A stretch of DNA of 64,000 bases from an uncultured Roseibium sp. (GCF_947494555.1 NZ_CANLVF010000003.1:124001-188000), one strand, 5' to 3'. Counted from the first letter of the stretch, positions 17,719 through 27,337 are shown. Program-made: numbers and translations. The notes: generated from the letters alone by a model not told the origin.

Positions 17719-18663
17719 TTACAGGAAGTCTCCTGTGACTAGCAAATGCGAGAATGCGATAAGTTCGTTCGCGCCTTTTCCAAAGGCTTCAAAAGTTGTC
17801 AATTTCCGACCTTTGGAATGCAGCACAATGTCTCCTTTGGGAGAGACTTCGGCCCACGGTGTGGTGAAGCCCGACATGTCTCCGAACTGCATCCCAAATC
17901 CGGCGCGCACCGGTCGGTTCAGGTGCCGGGCTATGTTGACCATTTGCTGTGTGCCTTTGCCGCGGGCAATTTCACTGGGTTCAACGATCCAGGCATCGGA
18001 GTCGCTTTTCGGTTTTACCGGCGTGGCAAACGCGCAGGCGAAGATCCAGACGATCCCACTCCCGGCCAGTCTTGGTTTGATGTCCCGAAAAAAGGAAAGA
18101 TTGTCACCAAGGCGGAACTTCAGATCGCCAAATGAAACGATACCTATGCCGCTTCCATGAGAATTTAGAACCAGATCCTCAATAAGGAGATTTTCTTCCT
18201 CCAGCTCCGCACGCACTAGGGAGGCCGTCTCCCTGCCCCTGCCTTTAGGCACTTCGACATGGTGGCACTGACTGGCGGCATGCTGGCTGCCGTTCATGTT
18301 CTTGGACGGCGCATCATAACTGTGAATGTAAAGATGTCCCCGCTGCCTCGGTGCTGCGGACTTGGACGCTTCCGCCTGAGACGCCTGGCTTTCGATTGCG
18401 GCCGGCATCGGTTTTCCAAACAACGCCGACCAGGTTTGAGGGCCAACGATCCCATCTACCGTCAATCCGTTGTTTTTTTGAAACTCCATCACTCGTGCGC
18501 GCGTGTTCTTCCCGAATTTTCCGTCGACAACCAGCGTGGCCTGAAGCGTAAAACCAAGGACTGTGGCTACGCCCTCGTAATGCGCTGCGGTGATTGCGTT
18601 CAGGCGTTCCTGAAGTTCCACAACATGTTGTCCGGAATGACCTCGTTTTATGTATGTTGGCAT
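17719..18663 (-). CDS. Peptidoglycan-binding protein with possible caspase-like His/Cys domain
   Basis: A 314-residue protein from ATG at 18663. Residues 1-85 form a peptidoglycan-binding type 1 module (RGHSGQHVVELQERLN, VDGKFGKNTRARVMEFQ, NGLTVDGIVGPQTWSALFG). An Ala/Gln/Ser linker follows. Residues about 108-314 hold VLNSHGSGIGIVSFGD (His169) and, after a predicted strand, IVWIFACAFATP (Cys210). This H-G...C-A layout resembles clan CD peptidase-like domains such as DUF4347; that is my inference. No signal peptide is visible. It lies beside the IS3 remnant with AT-rich upstream DNA, suggesting acquisition. Confidence 0.7.
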   Translation of the reverse strand: MPTYIKRGHSGQHVVELQERLNAITAAHYEGVATVLGFTLQATLVVDGKFGKNTRARVMEFQKNNGLTVDGIVGPQTWSALFGKPMPAAIESQASQAEASKSAAPRQRGHLYIHSYDAPSKNMNGSQHAASQCHHVEVPKGRGRETASLVRAELEEENLLIEDLVLNSHGSGIGIVSFGDLKFRLGDNLSFFRDIKPRLAGSGIVWIFACAFATPVKPKSDSDAWIVEPSEIARGKGTQQMVNIARHLNRPVRAGFGMQFGDMSGFTTPWAEVSPKGDIVLHSKGRKLTTFEAFGKGANELIAFSHLLVTGDFL

Positions 18664-19120
18664 CGAAAGCTCACTGAAAATTATTGACTTTTTAATGTTG
18701 AAAAGCCGTTCGACAACGCGACGGCAGAGAGCTGGAATTCGCATTCGCTCGCTGTATCGGCTGACATTAGAACCAAGGAAAAGCTTACAACAGCTATGAA
18801 ATTCCATAGCGTCGGCGGCATGTGCGCACCAAAAGCTTGACTGTATAGGTCTTCAGCAAGATTTCCTGCCGCGCAAAAAGTAGGAATGTGTGCAGCAGAA
18901 TGATAATGGCCTTGCACACATGTCTACAAGTTCGGCTGATCCTTGAGGTCTAGGGTACGGATCTGTAATTGGAGAGCTAGGCGGTGCAGATCTCTTGAGG
19001 GTTTTACTTCCGCAACATCTGATACTGATCGGCAGCGAAAAAGGTCGCATACCCTGCGCGAGCCAACGATTGCGTAACTTAAAGAGGGTAGACGCAGGGT
19101 TCCTGCTTTAAAATAAAACA
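18664..19120. other. AT-rich spacer without a supported gene
   Basis: About 450 bp between the peptidoglycan-binding gene and the tad terminator. Open frames under 80 codons occur on the minus strand but lack ribosome sites and recognisable content. Composition is AT-richer than the flanking core genes. Confidence 0.5.
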
Positions 19121-19160
19121 CCCCGCCGAGACAACATCTCGCGGCGGGGCGTTCTTTTTC
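19121..19160 (-). terminator. Intrinsic terminator of the cpaB-tadC operon
   Basis: CCCCGCCG (19121-19128) pairs with CGGCGGGG (19142-19149), with a further short inner stem. On the minus strand it is followed by a T-rich run (GTGTTTTATTTT). On the plus strand CGTTCTTTTT follows, so it may work in both directions. It lies 18 bp after the tadC stop. Confidence 0.85.
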
Positions 19161-19178
19161 CAGATTGTGCGAAGCGAT

Positions 19179-20162
19179 CTAGAAGCTGTCGAGCTCCATG
19201 ACCTGCATAACCGCCGGGCTCATGATGATGAAGAACAGCACCGGCAGGAAGAATATGATCATCGGAACCGTCAGTTTCGGCGGGAGCGATGCTGCCTTTT
19301 GCTCTGCGAACAGCATGCGCTGCTCACGGGTATCGTCGGCCATCGTGCGGATCGCGGTGCCGACAGGCGTACCGTAACGCTCGGCCTGAACAAGGGCCAT
19401 CATGACGTTCTTGACACCGTCCACACCCGTGCGTTTGGCCAGGTTCTCGTAGGCGGACCGCCGCTCGCTGAGATAGGAGAGCTCGGCGGTCGTCAACGAA
19501 AGTTCTTCCGCCAGGTCGACGGACTGCACACCGACTTCCTCGGCAACCTTCTGAAACGCACCCTCAATGGACATCCCGGATTCGACACAGATCAGCATCA
19601 GATCGAGCGCATCCGGCCAGGCACGCTGAATGTTGAGCTTGCGCTTGTCGATCTTGTTCTTGAGGAACAGGTTGGGAATGAAAGCGCCAATACCGGCAAC
19701 GACAAGGCAGATACAGACCTTGGTGAGCGTTGGCAGCAGATCCGGGATCACAACGAAGGAATAGAACAGCGATAGGACCAGCAGGACCAGCGGCAAGGCG
19801 ATGCGCGCGGTAAGATAGTAGTAAAGGGGCGCGCTGCCGCGATAACCGGCCATGCGCAACTTTTCGGTCGTGCTCTCGTCAGACAGCATCTCTTTCAGAT
19901 TGAGCCGGTCGACAAGGCTCTTCATCTGCGCCTTGGGCTGGTTGCGCAGCGATGCGCGCGCATCCTGTTGCTGGTTCGCCTGCATCCGCGCGCGCTCTTT
20001 CGCACGCAATTTGTCGCGTTCAAGCGCAACCGACTTCATGCGGGTCTTCAGCGTGTCGCGCGACAGGATCGGTGCGACGAGCGAAAAAATCGTGCCGGTT
20101 ACCGCGACCATGGCAAGCAGCCCGGCAAGAAACTGGCTCGATGCAATCGTTTCGAGATCCAT
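19179..20162 (-). CDS. tadC: Tad pilus inner-membrane platform protein TadC
   Basis: A 327-residue type II secretion F-domain protein forming, with TadB, the inner-membrane platform for Flp pilus assembly. An N-terminal helix (about 10-30), a charged cytoplasmic segment, a central helix pair (about 120-165) and a C-terminal helix pair (about 285-320) surround the F-domain with GMSIEGAFQKVAEEVG. It follows tadB by 9 bp and ends the seven-gene minus-strand operon. Confidence 0.93.
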   Translation of the reverse strand: MDLETIASSQFLAGLLAMVAVTGTIFSLVAPILSRDTLKTRMKSVALERDKLRAKERARMQANQQQDARASLRNQPKAQMKSLVDRLNLKEMLSDESTTEKLRMAGYRGSAPLYYYLTARIALPLVLLVLSLFYSFVVIPDLLPTLTKVCICLVVAGIGAFIPNLFLKNKIDKRKLNIQRAWPDALDLMLICVESGMSIEGAFQKVAEEVGVQSVDLAEELSLTTAELSYLSERRSAYENLAKRTGVDGVKNVMMALVQAERYGTPVGTAIRTMADDTREQRMLFAEQKAASLPPKLTVPMIIFFLPVLFFIIMSPAVMQVMELDSF

Positions 20163-20171
20163 GCTGCCCCC

Positions 20172-21191
20172 TTAGAAGTCGAAGTTGATCATGTGGCGCA
20201 TGACCATGATGCCGAGAAACATCCAGAACAGGCAGCCGCCAATGATGATATTGCCACCTGTCGTGGTGAATAGCAGGCTGATGTAGTCAGGCGCGATGAG
20301 ATAGATGATGCCGCCGACGCCAAAGGGCATCGCACCGATGATCATCGCGGAAGACTTGGCTTCCGAGCTCAGCGCCTTGATCTTGCCTTTCAGCGACTTG
20401 CGCCCGCGAAGAACCTTGGAGAGGTTCCCGAGTGCTTCGGCGAGACCTCCACCGGCCTTTTGCTGGATGGCAACCACGATCGCAAAGAAGTTCGCTTCTG
20501 CGACTGGCACCCGGTCCGGCAACTTTGCGACGGCTTCTGACAGCGAAACACCCATTACCTGAGTTTCGGTAATCTTCCGGAACTCTGTCGCAACCGGTTC
20601 GCGCGATTCGCGGGCAACGACCTTGATACAATCTGCAAGCGGGAGACCGGCCTTCACGCCGCGAACGATGATATCGACACCGTTGGGCAACTCGTCGAGG
20701 AATTTATTGAACCGGCGGTTGCGCTTGTTGCCGACATACCAGCGCGGAAATCCGAGCGCACCGGCAAACCCGGCAGCCAGCGTAATCCATATGTTGCCGC
20801 TCGCGAAAAATCCGACGATCAGAAAAATCAGGCAGGAAACAATGCTGAAAATGACGAAATGCTTCATTTCCCAGCCAAGTCCCGCCTGCTCCATTTTGAC
20901 TTTCAGCGAGACTTTTTGCTGCCGATGGTGCTTGGCTTTCTGTCTGTCTTCGAAATCCTTAAGCTGGTCCTGGATCGACTTCTTGCGCCGGTCATTGTCG
21001 CGGATCTGCTTACGCTGTTTTTCGTTCTGTGGACGGGCGGCGACCGCCATCATCCTCTGATCACGCCGCTTGGTTCCCGACAGCGTCGGCTGAAACAGGC
21101 TGAAAATAATGCCACCGACAGCGAACATGACCAGGACTGCAACAGCAATCCCAGTCACTTGTGGCGTTAGAAAGTCTTCAAATCCGGCCAT
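20172..21191 (-). CDS. tadB: Tad pilus inner-membrane platform protein TadB
   Basis: A 339-residue partner of TadC with the same F-domain architecture. After an N-terminal helix (about 13-33) comes a long basic linker rich in Arg/Lys/Gln (about 50-95), helices at about 110-150, the F-domain with GVKAGLPLADCIKVVARE (about 185-200) and QQKAGGGLAEALGNLSKVL, and C-terminal helices. Seven bases separate it from cpaF upstream. Confidence 0.93.
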   Translation of the reverse strand: MAGFEDFLTPQVTGIAVAVLVMFAVGGIIFSLFQPTLSGTKRRDQRMMAVAARPQNEKQRKQIRDNDRRKKSIQDQLKDFEDRQKAKHHRQQKVSLKVKMEQAGLGWEMKHFVIFSIVSCLIFLIVGFFASGNIWITLAAGFAGALGFPRWYVGNKRNRRFNKFLDELPNGVDIIVRGVKAGLPLADCIKVVARESREPVATEFRKITETQVMGVSLSEAVAKLPDRVPVAEANFFAIVVAIQQKAGGGLAEALGNLSKVLRGRKSLKGKIKALSSEAKSSAMIIGAMPFGVGGIIYLIAPDYISLLFTTTGGNIIIGGCLFWMFLGIMVMRHMINFDF

Positions 21192-21198
21192 CGACTTC

Positions 21199-22716
21199 TC
21201 ATTCCCCTACATAATCGGGCAATTCGGCTGCATCGAGCGCCTGGGCCAGGCGCGATTCTTCACCGAAGTAGCGTGCACGCTCCCAGAATCTCGGCCGGCC
21301 GATCCCCGTTGACCTGTGCCGGCCGATGATCCGGCCATTCGGATCTTCACCAACGATGTCGTAGAGGAAAACATCCTGGGTCGTGATGATGTCACCTTCC
21401 ATGCCCATCACCTCGGTCACGTGCGTGATGCGGCGTGAACCGTCACGAAGACGGGCGGCCTGAACGACGACGTCAATGGACGACACGATCATTTCGCGCA
21501 GCGTTCTGGAGGGCAGCGAGAAGCCGCCCATGGTGATCATGGATTCAAGCCTGGAAAGAGCCTCGCGCGGCGAGTTGGCGTGAAGCGTTCCCATGGAACC
21601 GTCGTGGCCGGTGTTCATTGCCTGAAGCAAGTCGAATGCTTCGGGGCCACGCACCTCGCCCACGATAATGCGTTCAGGACGCATACGCAGACAGTTCTTG
21701 ACGAGGTCGCGCATCGTGATCTCACCCTCACCTTCCAGGTTGGGAGGGCGGGTTTCGAGCCGTACGACGTGCGGCTGCTGCAGCTGCAGTTCCGCAGAAT
21801 CTTCGCAGGTGATGATGCGCTCGGTACTTTCGATGTAAGCCGTCAGACAGTTGAGGAGCGTTGTCTTACCAGAACCCGTACCGCCGGAGATCAGCACGTT
21901 ACAGCGTGAGCGGCCGATAATCTGCAGGATCGTTGCACCTTCCGGTGTGATCGAGCCGAATTTGGTCAGCTGGTCGAGCGTTAGCTTGTCTTTCTTAAAC
22001 TTACGAATTGTGAGCGCGGGTCCATCGATCGAAAGCGGCGGCGCAATCACGTTCACACGAGAACCATCGGGCAAACGGGCGTCACATATCGGGCTCGCAT
22101 CATCGACACGACGGCCGACCTGGCTCACGATACGCTGACAGATGTTCATCAACTGGGCATTGTCCCGGAAATTCACGCCCGTTTGTTCGACCTTGCCCGA
22201 CGTCTCAATGTAAACCGTGTGAGCACCGTTGACCATGATGTCGGCGATGTCGTCGCGTGCCAGGAGCGGTTCCAGCGGTCCATATCCCAGAACGTCGTTA
22301 CAGATGTCCTCAAGCAGGTCCTCCTGCTCGGCGATGGACATGATGACATTTTTCAGCGCAATGATGTCATTGACGACGTCGCGGATTTCGTCGCGCGCAT
22401 CCTCGGCATCAAGACGGGCGAGCTGAGACAGGTCAATCGCTTCAACAAGCGCGTTGAAGATTTGAGCCTTTGTCTCGTAGTACTCGTTGTTCTTTTTGCG
22501 AGGTGCGGGCGCCTTGGCCTTCGGTTCCGGTGCAGGCTCGGGAGCCGGCGCAGGCGCCGCAGCCTTTTCGCTTTCCGCAGGAGCTGGAGGCGCTTCCTTT
22601 TCCACGGTCGGTGCCGGAGCCTCGGCCGGTGCCGTCGATTCCGGCGCTCCTCCGGGAACACCTCCCGGTTGGATGTTCTGGGCTCCAGACGATGAGTTGC
22701 CGCGTCTTCCAAACAT
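21199..22716 (-). CDS. cpaF: Tad/Cpa secretion ATPase CpaF (TadA)
   Basis: A 505-residue hexameric ATPase that powers Flp pilus extension and retraction. An Ala/Pro-rich linker occupies residues about 10-75. The GspE/VirB11-like core shows Walker [10 protein letters not shown] (about residue 276), an Asp box around CEDSAELQL, a Walker B-type region near [17 protein letters not shown] and the His box [15 protein letters not shown]. The order cpaE-cpaF-tadB-tadC is standard for Cpa-type pilus loci. Confidence 0.96.
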   Translation of the reverse strand: MFGRRGNSSSGAQNIQPGGVPGGAPESTAPAEAPAPTVEKEAPPAPAESEKAAAPAPAPEPAPEPKAKAPAPRKKNNEYYETKAQIFNALVEAIDLSQLARLDAEDARDEIRDVVNDIIALKNVIMSIAEQEDLLEDICNDVLGYGPLEPLLARDDIADIMVNGAHTVYIETSGKVEQTGVNFRDNAQLMNICQRIVSQVGRRVDDASPICDARLPDGSRVNVIAPPLSIDGPALTIRKFKKDKLTLDQLTKFGSITPEGATILQIIGRSRCNVLISGGTGSGKTTLLNCLTAYIESTERIITCEDSAELQLQQPHVVRLETRPPNLEGEGEITMRDLVKNCLRMRPERIIVGEVRGPEAFDLLQAMNTGHDGSMGTLHANSPREALSRLESMITMGGFSLPSRTLREMIVSSIDVVVQAARLRDGSRRITHVTEVMGMEGDIITTQDVFLYDIVGEDPNGRIIGRHRSTGIGRPRFWERARYFGEESRLAQALDAAELPDYVGE

Positions 22717-22746
22717 AGCGATCTTTCAGCTCCGCTTACGAACCAG

Positions 22747-24054
22747 TCAGCCGGACTTGCGTTTCAGTTTTGAAAACAAGCCGCCAAGGGGAGAGCGCGT
22801 TACCTTGGCCGGCTGCACTTTGCCCGAGATTGCATTCGCGAGATCGTCAAACACGCGCGCTACCGCATGTTTTCCGTCCATCTCACTGATCATTTGTCCA
22901 TTATTTGCCGCGGTGCCGAAGAGCTGCGGCTCGAAGGGGATCGATGCTTGCACCGTCAGACCAAGAGCGCCTGCAAACTCCTCCGGTTTGATTTCCGGAC
23001 GCTTGGGCACATTGACCTTGTTCATGACCAGGTGCGGCGGCCGGTCGTTCGGACGCAGCTGTTTCAACATATCGACCGCGTTTTTCGCGTTGCGCAGGTT
23101 CGCCAGATCAGGTTCGGCGACAAGCACGATCTCGTCCACGTTCAATAGCGTGTTCTTCACCCAGGCGTTCCAGGTGTGCGGCACGTCCAGCACCACATTC
23201 GGAACAGTTGCCCTCATGGTTTCAAACAGCAGCTCGAACGATTTCTCGCTGTGATCGTATGTCCGCTCCAGCGTTGCCGGTGCTGCCAGGAGGCTCAAAT
23301 GCTCGTTACACTTGGACAGGATCCTGTCGAGATAGGTTTCATCGAGCCGGTCCGGTGAGGAGATCGCTTCGAAGACGCCCTGCAAGGGGTCCTGATTGTA
23401 ATCCAGGCCCGCCGTTCCGAATGGCAGGTCCAGATCTGTGATCACGACCTCGCTTTGAAAGTTCCTGCCAAGCGACCAGGCGCTGTTGTGAGCGATCGTA
23501 GAGGAGCCACACCCGCCCTTGATGCCGTAGAATGCAGTCGTGCGGCCGAGTGGCTCGGCTTCCGGATCGGTGTAGAGTTCGGCAATCGCCCCGATCAGCT
23601 GGTAGACGTTGACGGGCGCAATCAGGTATTCGCTCACGCCGCGCGCAATGAGGTCGCGATAGAGCGACACATCGTTCATGTTTCCGATCACGATCACCTT
23701 GGTGCCCGCGTCGCAATATTCGGCAAGCTGATCGAGGTTGCCGAGAAGCTCCTCACGCTGTCCGTTTGATTCCACCATCACCAGGTTCGGCGTCGGCGCT
23801 TGCGCGAAGACATCGATCGCGGCAGGAATCCCCCCCATGTCGAGCTTCAGATGCGCCTTGGACATCCTGCGGTCTTCCATGGCGGTTTCGGCAACCCGCA
23901 TCGTCGCATCCGTCAGGCAGAAACCGTGTACCGTGATGCGTGGAACGGAACCAACATTCGCCGTTTCCCCGGATCCTGCGTACTCGTGTTCAGCAGGTTC
24001 CGACATAGGATCGAGATAGCCCGGCGTATCCTTCAATTCTGCGTTCGTGCTCAT
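22747..24054 (-). CDS. cpaE: Pilus localisation ATPase CpaE (TadZ)
   Basis: A 435-residue ParA/MipZ-like protein that positions the Tad machinery at the pole. Residues about 45-165 form a receiver-like domain, followed by a deviant Walker A GIKGGCGSSTIA (about residue 178), ITDLDLPFGTAG (Walker A') and VVLDVPHTWN. The C-terminus, after VNVPKRPEIKPEEF, fits the family. Located between cpaD and cpaF with 8 and 30 bp gaps. Confidence 0.93.
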   Translation of the reverse strand: MSTNAELKDTPGYLDPMSEPAEHEYAGSGETANVGSVPRITVHGFCLTDATMRVAETAMEDRRMSKAHLKLDMGGIPAAIDVFAQAPTPNLVMVESNGQREELLGNLDQLAEYCDAGTKVIVIGNMNDVSLYRDLIARGVSEYLIAPVNVYQLIGAIAELYTDPEAEPLGRTTAFYGIKGGCGSSTIAHNSAWSLGRNFQSEVVITDLDLPFGTAGLDYNQDPLQGVFEAISSPDRLDETYLDRILSKCNEHLSLLAAPATLERTYDHSEKSFELLFETMRATVPNVVLDVPHTWNAWVKNTLLNVDEIVLVAEPDLANLRNAKNAVDMLKQLRPNDRPPHLVMNKVNVPKRPEIKPEEFAGALGLTVQASIPFEPQLFGTAANNGQMISEMDGKHAVARVFDDLANAISGKVQPAKVTRSPLGGLFSKLKRKSG

Positions 24055-24062
24055 TCTTCCAC

Positions 24063-24776
24063 CTATTCTGAGACTTCTGCCCCAACACCTTCAGTGAACG
24101 TGCCAGCTGTGGTTTGGCCCTTGCGATAATTCTCGAAGACGACCGCACGGCGTGCCTGATCGGACGGGCCTGATGCCCGCGGTGTGATCAGGTCGGACGG
24201 ATTGTCGACCATTGCGGCGAGATTTGACTGTGTTGCACAGCCGAAGTTCTCGTATTCGGTGTTTTCGCCGATACCGCCGCCAAGGTTCCTTGGCCATGCG
24301 CCGCACGGCCCAGCCGTTGCCTGCATTGCCGAATAGGAGAGCCTGATCGGTGCCTCGGCCTTGGGATCTTGAACCGCGTATGTGCGTGTCGAGATTTTCG
24401 AGCGACTGAGGCCACCGCGTTGCAAGGCGTGCCTGATATCGCCCGTTACCGCATGAACGGCCGCCTCATTGGCGCCCCCCGACGGCACCAGAATTTCCAC
24501 CGCTCCATTGCCGTTGCGGCGAGAATCTACCGCAAAGGCTGTAATCGTGCCTTCGATCGGGCCGTGGAGATTGCGGGTGTTCTGGCCGATCGGCAGATCC
24601 AGCGTCTCAGGTTCCTCGGTGATGACGATCGGGTGTCTGTAGCGATAGTCGTGCGAGGCCAGCAACTCCGCGTTGCTCTGGCTCTTGTTCTGGCACCCGA
24701 CCATAACCAGACATCCGGCAATCACGAGTGCGGATTTGGATACGGCAGATATCCGGACTGTTTTCTTCGTCTTCAT
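24063..24776 (-). CDS. cpaD: Pilus assembly lipoprotein CpaD
   Basis: A 237-residue outer-membrane lipoprotein that supports the CpaC secretin. ATG at 24776 (MKTKKTV) is chosen because a GAGGACGG site precedes it and it gives a short signal peptide ending in the lipobox MVGC (Cys about 29). Family blocks are RHPIVITEEPETLDLPIG and CGAWPRNLGG. The C-terminal NLAAMVDNPSDLITPR is the well-conserved CpaD segment. The gene starts 10 bp after the cpaC stop. Confidence 0.93.
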   Translation of the reverse strand: MKTKKTVRISAVSKSALVIAGCLVMVGCQNKSQSNAELLASHDYRYRHPIVITEEPETLDLPIGQNTRNLHGPIEGTITAFAVDSRRNGNGAVEILVPSGGANEAAVHAVTGDIRHALQRGGLSRSKISTRTYAVQDPKAEAPIRLSYSAMQATAGPCGAWPRNLGGGIGENTEYENFGCATQSNLAAMVDNPSDLITPRASGPSDQARRAVVFENYRKGQTTAGTFTEGVGAEVSE

Positions 24777-24786
24777 CCGTCCGTCC

Positions 24787-26196
24787 TCACTTGTATATAA
24801 ATCCGACTTGGCCATGGTATTCACCCTCAACCATGTCGCCCGCAGGGTTGTAGATCTTGTTGAGCCGGTTCAGGAAAATGCTCTCCGCATCCGACGGGGG
24901 AATGAGGTTCTTGTCCGGACGAACAAGCTTCTTCATTGCCTGAGGACGGACGACGTAGGGTGTTACGAAGACCGCCAGTTCTGTCTGGTCCCGCAGGAAG
25001 TCACGGCTCTTGAACAAGGCTCCGAGGATCGGAATTTGCATCAGGCCGGGAATGCCTTCCATGGATTGCTGGTAAGATTCCTGCAGCAATCCGGCCATTA
25101 CCAGCGTCCCGCCCGAAGGCAGTTCGACAGTTGATTCGGCGCGGCGGACTTTCAGTGCCGAGATCGTGATCCCGCCAGCACTGACCGCACCTTCGTTGCT
25201 GAGCTCGCTGACTTCTGTAAGGACCCGGAGGCTGATCCGTCCTTCGGACAGGACCACCGGTGTAAAGTCGAGACCGACACCGAACTTCTTGAATTCCACA
25301 CTGACCGTGTTGTCATCCTGCGCAATCGGGATCGGGAACTCACCACCCGCCAGGAAACTTGCGTTTTCGCCCGATATTGCCGTCAGCGTCGGTTCAGCCA
25401 GCGTCCGGATCACACCTTCACGCTGCAATGCCTCGACTTCCGCACTGATCGATGCAGCGCCGCTGGCAAATGTCACGCCCGCGACCGCCTGGTTGACGAT
25501 GGAGGGGTTCACGTTGAAGCCGGGTGTATTGGAAAACCGGGGCGTGAAGTTACCCGTGCCGACAGAGCCGCTGAACTGCACACCGAGCTGCTTGATGATT
25601 GAGCGCTCGACCTCGGCGACGGTGACCTTCAGATGCACCTGATCCTTTCCCTGGACAGAGATCAGATTGACCACTTCGGTCGCGCTGCCGGCGCCCTGAA
25701 ACTTTGCGGCGATGTCAGCGGCTTGCTGCGATTCCAGCGTGCTTCTTGCCGTTCCGCTCAGGATAACGTTGCCGTTGACCGACTCCGCCTTGATGTTGGA
25801 GCCCGGTATCAGTTTGCGAATGATCCTGGCCAGATCCGATGTATCGTTTTCGACCCGGATGTCAAAGCTGGCCAACTCTCGACCGCTTCGGCTGAAGAGC
25901 ACGAGCCTCGCCTGACCTGCAGTGTTCCCGAGAACGAATATCCTGCGTGGCGTTCTGAGCACCGCATCCGCAATCTCGGGATTGGAGATGAGAACATCCG
26001 CAGCGTCTTCCGCCAGATTGATGACCACCGATCTGCCGATGCCGACATTCAGGATTCTGCCGCTGGCGCGTTCACCGGCGGCGACGTGGACCTGGCTGGG
26101 GAAGTTGCTCTGTGCCAGTGATGACGGAGCTGACATCCCAAAGGACGTTGCCACGATTGCAGCTGCTGCTGCGAGCTTTACAAGGTAGTTTTTCAT
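24787..26196 (-). CDS. cpaC: Tad/Cpa pilus secretin CpaC (RcpA)
   Basis: An about 469-residue outer-membrane secretin. The signal peptide ends near SSLAQS. An N-terminal pilus-specific domain (SVVINLAEDAADVLISNPEIADAV), a BON-like part (VNGNVILSGTA) and the secretin domain (VKVTVAEVERSIIKQLG; late motif IPILGALFKSRDF) follow. A start at 26238 would overlap the cpaB stop (ATGA). I prefer 26196, which follows a GAGGGG site and begins directly at the signal peptide, but coupling from 26238 is possible. Confidence 0.92.
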   Translation of the reverse strand: MKNYLVKLAAAAAIVATSFGMSAPSSLAQSNFPSQVHVAAGERASGRILNVGIGRSVVINLAEDAADVLISNPEIADAVLRTPRRIFVLGNTAGQARLVLFSRSGRELASFDIRVENDTSDLARIIRKLIPGSNIKAESVNGNVILSGTARSTLESQQAADIAAKFQGAGSATEVVNLISVQGKDQVHLKVTVAEVERSIIKQLGVQFSGSVGTGNFTPRFSNTPGFNVNPSIVNQAVAGVTFASGAASISAEVEALQREGVIRTLAEPTLTAISGENASFLAGGEFPIPIAQDDNTVSVEFKKFGVGLDFTPVVLSEGRISLRVLTEVSELSNEGAVSAGGITISALKVRRAESTVELPSGGTLVMAGLLQESYQQSMEGIPGLMQIPILGALFKSRDFLRDQTELAVFVTPYVVRPQAMKKLVRPDKNLIPPSDAESIFLNRLNKIYNPAGDMVEGEYHGQVGFIYK

Positions 26197-26234
26197 CGCG
26201 CCCCTCATGCTGGACGTTCTCGTCAGATCCGGTT

Positions 26235-27002
26235 TCATGGCGCAACTGACTTGCTGGTGATGCCGTATTTCACGTAACTCACATCGTTTCGGCGGCTGTC
26301 GTCTTGGGCAGCGTCATCTGCCGAATCCTGCGCACTGCGCAAAGCGAGTGAAATCGTTCCGGTCTGTTGCGCCTGAGCGACGAGTTCCGATTCCGCCAAG
26401 GTCAGTTCCAAGGTGGCGGTTTTCTTCGGAGACAGGTTTTTCTGATCCTGTTCTCCAGCCGTCGTCGCGTCGATTGCCAACACGCGTTTGTTTTCAAGGA
26501 TGGTTTCACTGTAAGCAGTGTCGTCGAATGTGCGTGTCAGGATCAGGTCAACCTTGTCTCCCGGCAGAATGAAGCCGCCGGCGGTTGTCTCCTCTTCCAC
26601 GCTCACCGCGATGGCCCGCTTGCCCTTCGGAAGAATGGCAGCCATGAAGCCTTTGTCGGTGTTAATCAAACGCTCCGGCCTGATCGGCTCGCCTGAAAAG
26701 ATGGGAGCCTTGGCGATTCGTCCCACGAATTCTTCACCCGCGGAAGGATCAGACGACTTTGTCACCGACCCGCGCGGAAGAGCATCTTCCGGCCAATCCG
26801 CCCAGTCGAAATTTTCCCTGGTCAGTTTGCCACCCAGCGGAATGTCCACTTCTGCGACGAGAACCTGGACTTTCTTTGTTTCCGGTGCCGCCTGGACGAT
26901 TTGCGGGGCTGGCTCTCCGCCACCTGACAACATGACCATACGAAATGCCAGCAACCCTGCCACCACTGCGACCGCCAGTACTAAGATTCGAGCGAATTTC
27001 AT
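26235..27002 (-). CDS. cpaB: Flp pilus assembly protein CpaB (RcpC)
   Basis: A 255-residue periplasmic protein anchored by an N-terminal helix (about residues 5-25). The SAF/beta-clip region (LVAEVDIPLGGKLT, IFSGEPI) and RcpC domain (GKRAIAVSVEEETTAGGFILPGDKVDLILT) are clear. It works with CpaC at the outer membrane. ATG at 27002 puts the membrane helix at the N-terminus; an ATG at 27047 would add 15 residues without a ribosome site. It heads the minus-strand pilus operon. Confidence 0.9.
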   Translation of the reverse strand: MKFARILVLAVAVVAGLLAFRMVMLSGGGEPAPQIVQAAPETKKVQVLVAEVDIPLGGKLTRENFDWADWPEDALPRGSVTKSSDPSAGEEFVGRIAKAPIFSGEPIRPERLINTDKGFMAAILPKGKRAIAVSVEEETTAGGFILPGDKVDLILTRTFDDTAYSETILENKRVLAIDATTAGEQDQKNLSPKKTATLELTLAESELVAQAQQTGTISLALRSAQDSADDAAQDDSRRNDVSYVKYGITSKSVAP

Positions 27003-27072
27003 GACAAAAACCCAATGATCCTGTGCGCCGATGCGTTTCTTCAGCATAGAATGACGGGTAATTGGTCAAAAC

Positions 27073-27080
27073 ATGGTTAA
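27073..27080. promoter_or_regulatory. CtrA-like half-site upstream of cpaB
   Basis: TTAACCAT on the minus strand (ATGGTTAA on plus), 71 bp upstream of the cpaB start. A second pair of TTAA elements (GGTTAATTTTCGTTAAC) lies at 27099-27115. CtrA is known to control pilus genes in Caulobacter; binding here is inferred. Confidence 0.4.
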
Positions 27081-27337
27081 CCAGGAGTAGAAGTTTTTGG
27101 TTAATTTTCGTTAACTTTACTGAAAGCCTTCCGAATTGCCTTTCAATTTGCGAAAATCGAGGCTTCATTCGCTTGATACATAGAAGCAACTGCGCGTTTC
27201 TAGCAGCAGAGCGTGTGTCACTTTTAAGAAACTAAAGTGCCGACCGGTGGCTCAATTGGGGCATCAGGGCTCGTTTTGCAGATCCCACCGGATTGATCAG
27301 GCGGTTTGAAGAGCGAATCGCCAGATGGTTGCTTTTC

